From NCBI GenBank assembly GCA_028823035.1, contig JAPKCI010000004.1, forward strand, positions 1 through 64,000: a DNA stretch of 64,000 bases, written 5' to 3'. Both the position numbers and the translations under genes were made by a program. This document shows, piece after piece, positions 47,936-57,355 of this stretch. This stretch comes from Rubripirellula sp. (GTDB taxonomy: Bacteria > Planctomycetota > Planctomycetia > Pirellulales > Pirellulaceae). The notes under the pieces were generated by a model. It made no database searches, was not told the DNA's origin, and saw nothing but the letters and a program-made list of their open reading frames with translations. How positions within the stretch are numbered: the first letter of the stretch is position 1; the number at the start of each line of letters is the position of its first letter.

Positions 47936-50001
47936 GCAGCCGCCGTCGCCAAGGGCTCTCACCATCACTGTTCCCTTTCTTAGCGGTACTCGTCTGCACA
48001 CTCGGAACACTGATTCTGCTACTCGCATTGGTCGCGCAAAACGCGACCGATTCGGCTGAACAAACTGCACGCGCCAAGACACAAACGGAGACACCTCCAC
48101 AGTCCAACGGGCCAACTGCCAAAGCAGTGGAATCTTTGCTTGAGGAAGATAGGTTTCGCGTGACCAAGCTTGTTTCTTTCCGGGATAAGCAAACTGCCGA
48201 CCTGGAAAATCGACGGGATGAGCTGAGCCACATCGAAGAACATTTAAAAAGCACTCGCAACAGGCTGAAAGAGCTGAACGACGAAGTCGCCATGCTGGTG
48301 GATGATACGCAAGACACGACTGACATCGACCAGCAGATGCTGACCACGGTGCGTCAACAACTCGACTCCGAAAAAAAATCCATCGCGGAACTGCGAGAGG
48401 AAGCAAAGAACAAATCTCCTCGGATCGTCATTGTTCCGCACAAGGGCCCCAATGGCACGGATCGGCGACCAATCTACCTCGAATGCAACGACGAGGGACT
48501 TACCATAATGCCAGAAGGTTGCCAGATCACGATCGAGCAGTTAGAGAACTCGATTGACTCGGCCAACCCATTGGATTCCGCCTTGAGAATCATTCGGCTG
48601 CATGCGATGAGACAGTATGGGGACACTGCACCGCCCTACCCCCTTCTCGTAGTCCGACCAGATGGAATTGAAGCCTATGGCGCGGCGCGCGGCGCGATGC
48701 AAGACTGGGATGACCAATTTGGTTATGAATTGGTTTCCGACAATGTCAAGCTTGCATTCGATCGGCCTGACCCCGGTCTAAGGAAAAAAATCGATTTAGC
48801 GATTCGTGAAGCTTCTTCGCTGCAACAATCAATACGATCACTTGCCAGATCTGGTGGCGGCGGTGGTCGTGGAGCTAACGGCAATGCTCGAGGCCCAACT
48901 GCTATCAGACAAGGCAAAGGTCGATTACCAACGTTGTCGGCAGCCTCTCTTGATCGGGCCGGTCGAGCAAACGGATTTCGGTCCCATCGTGACGACATCA
49001 ACCCAGAAGGTGCCGCAAGTCAAAAGGATCTTTATCAGCGGGGTTCGCGGTACAACGATCGTTCATACGCGGCACCATCCTATGGTGGCAAGCCTTATGC
49101 GATTGCACCGGGAAATACCGATGCCGGGGATGATGCTCGTCAATGGGCAGCAAAGATCAGATCCGCAACGAATGAGATGAAAGAGGTGTCGCAAAACCAG
49201 AGAGATTTACAGAATGGGTCTCCGCTCCTCGCTCAGAACTCACCCTATGATTCATTGACATCAAGCTCGAATCCACAGGGTGATTCCGCACAGACGACCG
49301 ACAAAAATTCATCTGGAGATCAGCAAAATAAGTTTGCCATCTCCTCAACCAATACAGGTGACACACCAGCAGGACTTGCGAATCCGAACGGCTCAGCTAG
49401 CCAACCAGCCTCGAACGAACATGTCCCAAACAACGCTCACGAATCGGCGTTGGATCAGGGCGGCAATCACACATCCTCACAGATTGCCCAATCTGGAACG
49501 AAGGGAAATGGTGGTGCCATGAGATCAGGAACGCAATCCGGCCAGAGTCCACCGAGCCAGTCAAATTCGGGTAGTGGTTCAAGCTCATCTGACCGTCAGG
49601 GAACACCACAGGTCAGGGCTGAAGGTAATCCCAGAACTCCACTGCGTAGAAAGGGAGAAAACTGGGCGTTGCCCAGTCGCATGGCAGGCATTCAGGGCAA
49701 CGCCATTGTTCGATCCATCCATGTTGAATGTCATTCAGACCACTTTATATTGCTGGCACCTGGAACAGGTGGAGCAACCGAGATTTTTGGATTCACCAAT
49801 GGAAATGTCGAGCGAGCCACGATGCAACTGGCTACTGCGATCCGGGACCGAGTCAGTCGGTGGGGTCCAGCCTTACCCGGTGGACGTTGGGAACCGCAGT
49901 TGGATGTGATCGTCATGCCCGGCAGCGAAGCTCGTTTCTACGAAATACAAAGCTGGTTACGTGGAAGCGGCGTTGAGGTCACCGGGAGAAACTCGCTATG
50001 A
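47932..50001 (+). CDS. Hypothetical single-TM protein of the MotA-like operon (689 aa)
   Basis: N-terminal TM SLFPFLAVLVCTLGTLILLLALVAQ, coiled coil, globular domain, ~300-aa S/G/N/Q-rich linker, C-terminal domain; ATGA overlap with the upstream gene. Confidence 0.8.
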   Translation: MSSRRRQGLSPSLFPFLAVLVCTLGTLILLLALVAQNATDSAEQTARAKTQTETPPQSNGPTAKAVESLLEEDRFRVTKLVSFRDKQTADLENRRDELSHIEEHLKSTRNRLKELNDEVAMLVDDTQDTTDIDQQMLTTVRQQLDSEKKSIAELREEAKNKSPRIVIVPHKGPNGTDRRPIYLECNDEGLTIMPEGCQITIEQLENSIDSANPLDSALRIIRLHAMRQYGDTAPPYPLLVVRPDGIEAYGAARGAMQDWDDQFGYELVSDNVKLAFDRPDPGLRKKIDLAIREASSLQQSIRSLARSGGGGGRGANGNARGPTAIRQGKGRLPTLSAASLDRAGRANGFRSHRDDINPEGAASQKDLYQRGSRYNDRSYAAPSYGGKPYAIAPGNTDAGDDARQWAAKIRSATNEMKEVSQNQRDLQNGSPLLAQNSPYDSLTSSSNPQGDSAQTTDKNSSGDQQNKFAISSTNTGDTPAGLANPNGSASQPASNEHVPNNAHESALDQGGNHTSSQIAQSGTKGNGGAMRSGTQSGQSPPSQSNSGSGSSSSDRQGTPQVRAEGNPRTPLRRKGENWALPSRMAGIQGNAIVRSIHVECHSDHFILLAPGTGGATEIFGFTNGNVERATMQLATAIRDRVSRWGPALPGGRWEPQLDVIVMPGSEARFYEIQSWLRGSGVEVTGRNSL

Positions 50002-51038
50002 GTCAGCACCGAAAAAAAAGAGCTGTGCTCGAAATGGGGCATGACTCGTTCCTGGACATCGTCGCCAACCTTGTCGGAATTCTGATCATTCTGGTCGTCG
50101 TCCTGGGCACACAGTCGACCGCCGTGATCGAAGAAATCAAAGACAAGGTCCAAGAAGACCAGAGCGGGGAAACCGAATTGGCATCAGAGGCCCAGTTGTC
50201 GGAACTGGCAAAGTACTCGATGCGGGCAGCGGCAGCACAAGCAGATTCCAATCGTCTGGAAGACACGGTCCGAGAATATGATTCCAAGATTCGCATTCGC
50301 AAACAACAACGTGCTATCGTGCTGGACCTGCTGGCTCAAGTCGAGGCGGCATGGGAGGAGAAGAAAAAAGAATTCGATCAACAGGCAACGCAGGCTGCTG
50401 AACGGATGACAGCGTTCAAATCAGCTCAAGATGAATTGGTGCAACTGGCTGGTATTCGACAGCATTTAGAAGATCAACCAGACCCGGTCGTAGCCGTCGC
50501 CCATCTGCCAACTCCAATGGCAAAAACCGTGTTTGGGGACGAAATTCACTTTCGTCTCAAAGGCGATCGTTTGTCCATCGTTCCGATCGAAAGACTGCTC
50601 GCGGAAATTCGACGCGACTTTGAAAGAATGGTCTCAGGTACTCGCAATGGGCAGACAGAAGCTGCGGTTGGTCCGCTTAACGGCTATGTAGCTCGGTACC
50701 GAATGGACAGGAATCGTGAAATGATCTCGCGCGGAGGACAGCTTCAGATGGCAACCCGAATCCAGTTGATTGGGATGACCGTCGAACCACTCAACACGCC
50801 GCATGGCCAACCCATTGAACAGGTCTTGGCGCATAGCAGCGTACTCGATGTCGAACTGGCAGGTCGTGACCCTAACACGACAACCATCACCGTCTGGGTT
50901 TACCCCGACAGTTTTGCCTCTTTCCGGAAACTCAAAGAACACTTGTATGCACGCGGTTTCGCAACCGCGGCACGCCCACTTCCCATGGGTCAGGAAATTA
51001 CCGGTGGACCACAGGGTTCACGTTCCAACGCTCAGTGA
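49998..51038 (+). CDS. Hypothetical ExbD/MotB-position single-TM protein (346 aa)
   Basis: MGHDSFLDIVANLVGILIILVVVLGTQS (Asp at the start of the TM), coiled coil, C-terminal domain; ATGA overlap with the upstream gene. Confidence 0.8.
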   Translation: MSQHRKKRAVLEMGHDSFLDIVANLVGILIILVVVLGTQSTAVIEEIKDKVQEDQSGETELASEAQLSELAKYSMRAAAAQADSNRLEDTVREYDSKIRIRKQQRAIVLDLLAQVEAAWEEKKKEFDQQATQAAERMTAFKSAQDELVQLAGIRQHLEDQPDPVVAVAHLPTPMAKTVFGDEIHFRLKGDRLSIVPIERLLAEIRRDFERMVSGTRNGQTEAAVGPLNGYVARYRMDRNREMISRGGQLQMATRIQLIGMTVEPLNTPHGQPIEQVLAHSSVLDVELAGRDPNTTTITVWVYPDSFASFRKLKEHLYARGFATAARPLPMGQEITGGPQGSRSNAQ

Positions 51039-51196
51039 CGCAGACAGCGTCCACGCTTACCCACGCGACAACAAACAGACCCCTACTTCCATGCAGGACA
51101 CCTGCATCTTGAGGTCATGCAGCTGAGATTCAGGCCGGCGGCTTGCGACTCACCTCGATATCAGGATGAGATCAGTTCCTCCATCAGATCACGCGA

Positions 51197-52174
51197 TTAC
51201 TGCTGCCGCGTGATTTCCTGTTTCGCCCATGCAGTTGCCCCCAGCACCCCGGCATCATCACCAAGCTTGGCGGCAACGATTTCAAAACGGTCCCGATAGA
51301 CACTCATCACACTCTCGCGAGCCGTCTTGCGGATCGTACCGACCACCAGGTCTTCCATCGCCTCGACTAAACCACCGCCCAAGACAATTTTGTCGGGGGC
51401 CAGCAGATGCACAATATTCACAACGGCAAAGCCAATCGCTACGGAGGCCTCTTCCACCAAATCCCGAACTACCTTGTCGCCATTGGCAATCGCCTCCGCA
51501 AGAGCACCACTGCGAATCTCGGCCAAATCCGTGCCAACGGTTTGCAGCAAATGGGGTGCATCCCCGCGATGAGCTGCCTTGGCAGCTTCAGCGGCGATGG
51601 CCAAACGACTTCCCTCGGCCTCCACCGTTCCCGGAAGCTTGTAGCCGCTTGACCGCGTACTGCTGCTGATCCGCGTATGCCCAACCTCCATACAACTGAT
51701 TCCAGCACCCTGAAGGATGCGGCCCTCATACACACAGCCCCCACCAACTCCGGTACCGGGGAAAATCCCGACAGCACACCGGGAACCTTTGGCCGAACCA
51801 AACTGGTATTCACCGAAAACACCAGCATCGACGTCGTTGATCACCTTGACAGAGCAGCCAAATTCTTGCTTTAGACTTTTTCCGATCTCAACATCGTCCC
51901 ATCCCAAATTCGGCGTGGTTAGAATACAGCCGTTGTCGAGGTCAATCGGCCCCGGACACCCAATGCCAATTCCCGCAATCTGCTCAGGCTCAATGTCATT
52001 TTCCGTCAGCAAACGATGGATGGTGGTAATGATCCGTCCCACACCGCTCTCCGCCCCCTCCCGACCCCGTGTCTTGCGGCGTCGCCTGCCGATGACCGTC
52101 CAGTCATCTTGATAGGCGACCGTTAACATCTTGGTGCCACCAAGATCGAATCCGATCCAAACGTTTTTTTCCAT
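51197..52174 (-). CDS. ROK family protein (glucokinase-like)
   Basis: MEKNVWIGFDLGGTKMLTVAY, GIGCPGPIDLDNGCILTTPNLGW, VINDVDAGVFGEYQFGSAKGSRCAVGIFPGTGVGGGCVYEGRILQG, KIVLGGGLVEAM. Confidence 0.92.
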   Translation of the reverse strand: MEKNVWIGFDLGGTKMLTVAYQDDWTVIGRRRRKTRGREGAESGVGRIITTIHRLLTENDIEPEQIAGIGIGCPGPIDLDNGCILTTPNLGWDDVEIGKSLKQEFGCSVKVINDVDAGVFGEYQFGSAKGSRCAVGIFPGTGVGGGCVYEGRILQGAGISCMEVGHTRISSSTRSSGYKLPGTVEAEGSRLAIAAEAAKAAHRGDAPHLLQTVGTDLAEIRSGALAEAIANGDKVVRDLVEEASVAIGFAVVNIVHLLAPDKIVLGGGLVEAMEDLVVGTIRKTARESVMSVYRDRFEIVAAKLGDDAGVLGATAWAKQEITRQQ

Positions 52175-52524
52175 TGCAGCCATTGATTCCAAAACCCAAG
52201 GAAGAATCAGCGATCAGGCAGAATTTCGTTCACACAGATATACTGTTTACTGAACAATCGGTCCAAGAGCCTGTTGGCAAATCAGACCGCAAGACCCACC
52301 CATCTTCAACCCGGCTAAAAACAGTCGGTTTCAAGGTTCCCCTCACACCCTTTGTCGGTAAAGTTTGTCGGTTCCCCATTAAGGAAAATCGCGTGGGTCA
52401 CTGAATCCGCTGTTGCCCGACAACCTCTGTCACAAAGCTCGCCTGAGCTACATGGATGATTTTTTTAGGCCGAGACCGAAATAATCGGCCAGACCTGCGC
52501 ATCTAACTAGCAGTCCCTTGATAA

Positions 52525-53067
52525 ATGAGTGATGATCGACCGCCTAGAACCAACTCGGAAACCTCTGTCGAAACGGCAGAGGAACGGGCAGCCAGTTGGC
52601 GGCTTGTTTTCGAGAATTCTCTGGGGGGTCTGCGGGCATTTCTGAGGAAAAGACTGCCGCAGGACTCAGATATCGACGACTGTCTGCAGGTAGTTTTTGT
52701 CAAACTGATTGAAAAAGGTGACTCAGTCGCCGCCCCGGCACTGAAATCATGGCTATTCAGAGTGGCTGCCAATGAATCAGCACGAATTTGGCGGAGCAAA
52801 GCTGCTGCGGAAAAGATGTACCAGAAACATGGCGGAACGGAGGTTCCGACAGTTGACCCAACCGATGCAGCGATTCAAGCAGAAACGACCAAGCATTTAA
52901 AACAAGCACTGAAGCAACTGCCTGATGCATGGCAGCAAGTCGTGCACTTGCGACTATACGAAAATTTGACTTTCCAACAGATTGCAGACCGCCTAGACGT
53001 CCCGTTGGGCACCGCACTGACCCGAATGCGTCGAGCATTGGAACGTCTGAGAAACAATTTGAAGTAG
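52525..53067 (+). CDS. ECF-type RNA polymerase sigma factor
   Basis: Region 2 DCLQVVFVKLIEKG...LKSWLFRVAANESARIWR; region 4 LPDAWQQVVHLRLYENLTFQQIADRLDVPLGTALTRMRRALERLR. Confidence 0.92.
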   Translation: MSDDRPPRTNSETSVETAEERAASWRLVFENSLGGLRAFLRKRLPQDSDIDDCLQVVFVKLIEKGDSVAAPALKSWLFRVAANESARIWRSKAAAEKMYQKHGGTEVPTVDPTDAAIQAETTKHLKQALKQLPDAWQQVVHLRLYENLTFQQIADRLDVPLGTALTRMRRALERLRNNLK

Positions 53068-53073
53068 AAAAAC

Positions 53074-53712
53074 ATGAACAAGATCATTTCATCCGATGGC
53101 GAAATACATTTAGACATTGCTTTAACCGATGATCTGAAAAACCGATGTCTGCAATATCTGCTGGACGATCTTGATTCTGAGCAGGTTGAGTTGTTCGAGA
53201 AAGCGTTGTCAGAGTCCGCGAGCTTGGGGGATGAACTCAACCGGCAAGCTGAAGCGATTTCCATGCTTTCAGAGATCCACTCCGGCGAAGGAATCCCAAC
53301 ACCGGTACAAACGGATTCCGGCCAGCAAACAGTGACTTTACGGAAAATAGCCTACATCGCGCTCGCCGTATGTTTTGCCGGAATGATGGTTCGGGGCTGG
53401 TGGCAGACACCCGGTTCGGTAGCCCAGTCAGAGGTAGCACAACCTGGCATCGTGCCTCCCTTGGTAGCCGACAACGTGACCGATTTGCAGCCAGTTGCTG
53501 TTCCAGAGTTCACTTTGATCGCCAGGGCATGGGCAGACAACCAACTGCGTGAAGACACAGGTTTCCAGCAAAGTGAAACGCTGCCCGATACAATCGGTGA
53601 TTACTTCGAAGAGACCGGTAGCGAGGTCAATGACATCAGCAGTGAACCGGCGTTTTCATGGATGTTCATCGCTGCATCCGAGATTCAGGAATTGGGCACC
53701 GATGACGGCTAA
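53074..53712 (+). CDS. Putative anti-sigma-like single-TM protein
   Basis: 7 nt after the sigma gene; acidic N-terminus, one TM (IAYIALAVCFAGMMVRGWW), C-terminal domain. Confidence 0.65.
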   Translation: MNKIISSDGEIHLDIALTDDLKNRCLQYLLDDLDSEQVELFEKALSESASLGDELNRQAEAISMLSEIHSGEGIPTPVQTDSGQQTVTLRKIAYIALAVCFAGMMVRGWWQTPGSVAQSEVAQPGIVPPLVADNVTDLQPVAVPEFTLIARAWADNQLREDTGFQQSETLPDTIGDYFEETGSEVNDISSEPAFSWMFIAASEIQELGTDDG

Positions 53713-54391
53713 CATCTTCAAACTACTGATCCTTTCGCCAGCTTTTCTGATGGTCGCAATCACATCCTCACTCGTTCAAAGTGAGGATCCACTGTCGGCA
53801 TCAAACGAGAACAATAGTGATGGCAAGCAAGATTCTGCGCCGCGTCGGCCAGTGAGCGAAGTTAATGTTGAAAACGAGAGGCTCGCACAGGGTTTAGTTC
53901 AATCCCACCTTCCAGAACTCAAACCAGTACTCAAACAACTGCAAACCGACCATCCCCGGCACTATGAACGTGCCGTTCGTGATCTTGCCCAGTCAGCACG
54001 AAAACTCGACTTAGCCAAGAAACGAGATGAGCGTCTCTTCGACATTGAGGTTGAATTGTTAAAAGCGGAAACCCAAGCCAGTTTGCTGGCAGCGAAACTC
54101 ACCGTGCGTGATCACGCAAGCGATCGACAAAGTTTACAGCAGGCTGTCTCCCGCCTTCTGATCGCAAAAACCAGCAAAGCACGCTACGACGTCGCAATGT
54201 ATCGAAAGCGGCTTGAGCGAGACCAGAAACTACTCGAGACAGCGGAACAGCGTCTTTCACGTTTCCAACAGGAAAGCAATAGCGTGATTAAAGAATCCTA
54301 TCTAAGTATGCTTCGCAAAGCAGGCCGCAAGCCTGACGAAACTGAGCGACGAAAAAAGAACCAAACAGATACAGCAGCGTCACCGGAATAG
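53702..54391 (+). CDS. Secreted, highly helical hypothetical protein
   Basis: ATG at 53702 overlaps the upstream stop; signal-like MTANIFKLLILSPAFLMVAITSSLVQS, then charged heptad-rich helices. Confidence 0.7.
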   Translation: MTANIFKLLILSPAFLMVAITSSLVQSEDPLSASNENNSDGKQDSAPRRPVSEVNVENERLAQGLVQSHLPELKPVLKQLQTDHPRHYERAVRDLAQSARKLDLAKKRDERLFDIEVELLKAETQASLLAAKLTVRDHASDRQSLQQAVSRLLIAKTSKARYDVAMYRKRLERDQKLLETAEQRLSRFQQESNSVIKESYLSMLRKAGRKPDETERRKKNQTDTAASPE

Positions 54392-57264
54392 TGAACACTG
54401 GTTTTCCAACAACTGTACCCTTAATGTCAAAGTTTATGATCCTTCTCAGCCAGAAACATCTCTCGGCCGTAATCCTGACGATTGTCTGTGCATGTCTGAT
54501 TGCAATCGATGTCAATTCAGCGCGGGTTTTTGCTGAACCGGTAAACACAAAATCCAAATCCTCTGCAGCGTCACCCGATGCCCAGCCAACATCGAAACCG
54601 CTAAGCAGCCGTTATGCCACCGAAGAAACGAACGAAGTTCCTGACTTCCAAAAGCACATCGTTCCATTGCTTGGTCGGCTTGGATGCAATGGTCGGGCCT
54701 GCCACGGATCATTTCAAGGACGCGGTGGCTTTCAGTTATCACTGTTCGGCTATGACTTCGATGCTGATCATGCGGCACTGCTGGACGAAGATTCGGGTCG
54801 CGTTGATACCGATGATGTCGACGAAAGCCTGATTCTTGCCAAACCGATCGACGCCGATATGCACGAAGGCGGCAAACGATATGAGAAAGGAAGTTGGCAG
54901 CACCACGTCCTGAAACGTTGGATCGAATCAGGCGCTGCCTATGACAAAACTGCCTTTCGTGAACTGGATCGTCTGGATGTCAGCCCGGCAGAGGTACTGT
55001 TCACGAAGGAAGGCGAAGCCATCAACCTGACAGCCATCGCACACTGGCGGGATGGCTGTTCCGAAGATGTCACAGAACTCTGCCGCTTCAGTTCGAACGA
55101 CGACGCAGTGGCACAGATCGACGAAACCGGACACATTCAATCCGGAGACCGAGGTGACACACATGTGGTCGTCTATTACGACAACGCAGTCGTCCCGGTC
55201 TCTGTGGTCCGACCAATCGGCCCTCCACTCAGTCCGTCGGCAGTGGAACCTGCCCACCCCGTGGATCGACTGGTAAAGCAAAAACTCGACAAACTGGGAA
55301 TCCTCGCCTCTGGTGCTTGCACTGATTCTGAATTCATTCGTAGAGCATCGCTCGACATCACCGGCATCCTGCCCGGAGCCGATGAGGTCAGGGAATTCCT
55401 CGCTAATCAATCACCGACAAAGCGTCAACTGCTGATCGATCGATTGCTGGATGCACCGGGATACGCTGCATGGTGGGCAACACGATTTTCCGACTGGACT
55501 GGTAACAGTGACGAACAGTTAACCAATGTGTTGCCTATTCGCAACGTTGCCACCCGACTTTGGTACGAATGGTTGCGTGTCCGTTTGCAGAACAACATGC
55601 CTTATGATGAAATTGTCGAAGGCATCGTCACCGCCAAGAATCGCCAACCTGATGAGGACTACCTCGAATACTGCAAAACCATGACCGAAGCTTGCAAGCC
55701 AGGAAACGAGAGCGTGTATGCGGAACGGGACGGGTTACCGCTGTATTGGGGACGTCGCAATTTCCAGAAACCCGAAGAGCGTGCTATCGGTTTTGCCTAC
55801 ACATTCCTCGGCGTCAGAATCGAATGCGCCCAATGCCACAAGCACCCTTTTGACAAATGGTCAAAGAATGACTTCGAGCGTTTCTCGAAACTCTTTACCC
55901 CCATTCGCTTCAGCGCGAATCTGGTCACAAAGGACGCAAAGCAGATGCGTCAGGAATTGCTGGACGCATTGACCGATGGCGAGAAACTCAACGGCGGTGA
56001 CTTACGCCGGGCGGTACAAAAAGCAGCGCAAGAGGGCAAAACCGTGCCTTTCGGAGAACTGGTCTTCGATGATGCAAATATCCAACGTCTCATCAAAGCA
56101 CAGCAACAGTCAAAACGAAAGGGAAGCAAGCCTCGCGCCATAAAAATCCCCAGCGGTAAAATCCTCGGAGAGGATGCTGCGATCCAACTGGATACCGACC
56201 CTCGGGAGGCCCTGATGACGTGGCTACGTTCCGCCGAGAATCCTTACTTTGCAAAAGCAATGGTGAACCGCGTCTGGAGCAATTACTTCGGCGATGGAAT
56301 TGTCAGTCCAACGGATGACATGAATCTTGCCAACCCGCCCGTCAACGCTCCCTTGATGGACTACTTGGCGACTGAGTTCATCGCTCACGATTTCGACTTA
56401 AAGTGGCTTCATCGCACTATCGTCACAAGCGAAACCTACCAGCGGACCGCTGAAACCAACGAAACAAATGCGATGGATCAGACAAATTTCTCGCATCATG
56501 TTCCCCGACGCCTGCCTGCTGAGGTCGTTTATGACGCGGTGATTCTGGCCACAGGCTCTGACAAACATGCCGAAAAACTCCGCAGTGCACTGGATGAAAT
56601 GGCAATCGCCGAAGGCAAGCCAAAACGCCGCAATCAACAGGACTTTGCTCTGGAAATCTTCGGACAATCCAATCGCGAGTCCAACTGCGACTGCGACCGC
56701 AGCAATTCACCAAGCTTGCTACAGTCCATTTACCTTCGCAATGATGCAGACATGCATAAGCGACTCGCCGACAAGAATGGATGGGTGGCTCAAGCCTGTT
56801 CAGAATTGGGCGTCGCCGGGCCACGTGCAAGCGTTGACCCCCGCAAAGCGATGCAACTCAAGCGGGCCGATGGCTATCGCAAACAGTTCATGGCTCGCAT
56901 TGGACAATACCAGAAACTGCCTGTCGAAAGAAAAACAAGACTGGAACGGCAAATCCAGAAGGATTATCAGCGACTGGCCGCGAAAATGAAGCTCGCCGGT
57001 TTTCATGTACCGGCGTTGTCGGATCTCATGAAAGACGCAAATGCATGGCCTGAACTTGCTGCTCAAGTTTCAACAAAAGCTGCTACCAAAACGGTCGAAC
57101 AACTTGTCGAAGAGGCATATCTCCGAACGCTCAACCGCTATCCGGAACCAGAAGAAACGGATATTTCCGTTGCCTACATTCAAGACTCTGAGGTCCCCGC
57201 AGACGGTGTCCAGTCACTCCTCTGGGCTCTTGTGAACACAAAAGAATTTATCCTGACACATTGA
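54391..57264 (+). CDS. Planctomycete DUF1549/DUF1553 protein with Big2-like domain and CX4CH motif (957 aa)
   Basis: LGCNGRACHGSFQGRGGFQLSLFGYD, Big2-like INLTAIAHWRDGCSEDVTELCRFSSND, ECAQCHKHPFDKW, AKAMVNRVWSNYFGDGIVSPTDDMN. Confidence 0.92.
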   Translation: MNTGFPTTVPLMSKFMILLSQKHLSAVILTIVCACLIAIDVNSARVFAEPVNTKSKSSAASPDAQPTSKPLSSRYATEETNEVPDFQKHIVPLLGRLGCNGRACHGSFQGRGGFQLSLFGYDFDADHAALLDEDSGRVDTDDVDESLILAKPIDADMHEGGKRYEKGSWQHHVLKRWIESGAAYDKTAFRELDRLDVSPAEVLFTKEGEAINLTAIAHWRDGCSEDVTELCRFSSNDDAVAQIDETGHIQSGDRGDTHVVVYYDNAVVPVSVVRPIGPPLSPSAVEPAHPVDRLVKQKLDKLGILASGACTDSEFIRRASLDITGILPGADEVREFLANQSPTKRQLLIDRLLDAPGYAAWWATRFSDWTGNSDEQLTNVLPIRNVATRLWYEWLRVRLQNNMPYDEIVEGIVTAKNRQPDEDYLEYCKTMTEACKPGNESVYAERDGLPLYWGRRNFQKPEERAIGFAYTFLGVRIECAQCHKHPFDKWSKNDFERFSKLFTPIRFSANLVTKDAKQMRQELLDALTDGEKLNGGDLRRAVQKAAQEGKTVPFGELVFDDANIQRLIKAQQQSKRKGSKPRAIKIPSGKILGEDAAIQLDTDPREALMTWLRSAENPYFAKAMVNRVWSNYFGDGIVSPTDDMNLANPPVNAPLMDYLATEFIAHDFDLKWLHRTIVTSETYQRTAETNETNAMDQTNFSHHVPRRLPAEVVYDAVILATGSDKHAEKLRSALDEMAIAEGKPKRRNQQDFALEIFGQSNRESNCDCDRSNSPSLLQSIYLRNDADMHKRLADKNGWVAQACSELGVAGPRASVDPRKAMQLKRADGYRKQFMARIGQYQKLPVERKTRLERQIQKDYQRLAAKMKLAGFHVPALSDLMKDANAWPELAAQVSTKAATKTVEQLVEEAYLRTLNRYPEPEETDISVAYIQDSEVPADGVQSLLWALVNTKEFILTH

Positions 57265-57355
57265 ACAAATTTCCCACTGAACATTGCCAGCTCGTGTGAA
57301 ATCTGTCACGAGTCCTGAACCTTTACCATTAGCGGACATCAAACGAGACATTTCC

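Noticed and set aside
46301-51038. Calling the MotA-like operon a Zorya anti-phage system
   Set aside because: ZorA-like tail architecture alone is insufficient: no OmpA-type peptidoglycan-binding domain in the partners and no ZorC, ZorD helicase or ZorE nuclease nearby.
52471-52493. GGCCGA...TCGGCC hairpin before the sigma factor gene as terminator
   Set aside because: The T-run precedes the stem on the plus strand and is an A-run after it on the minus strand, the wrong order for an intrinsic terminator in either direction.
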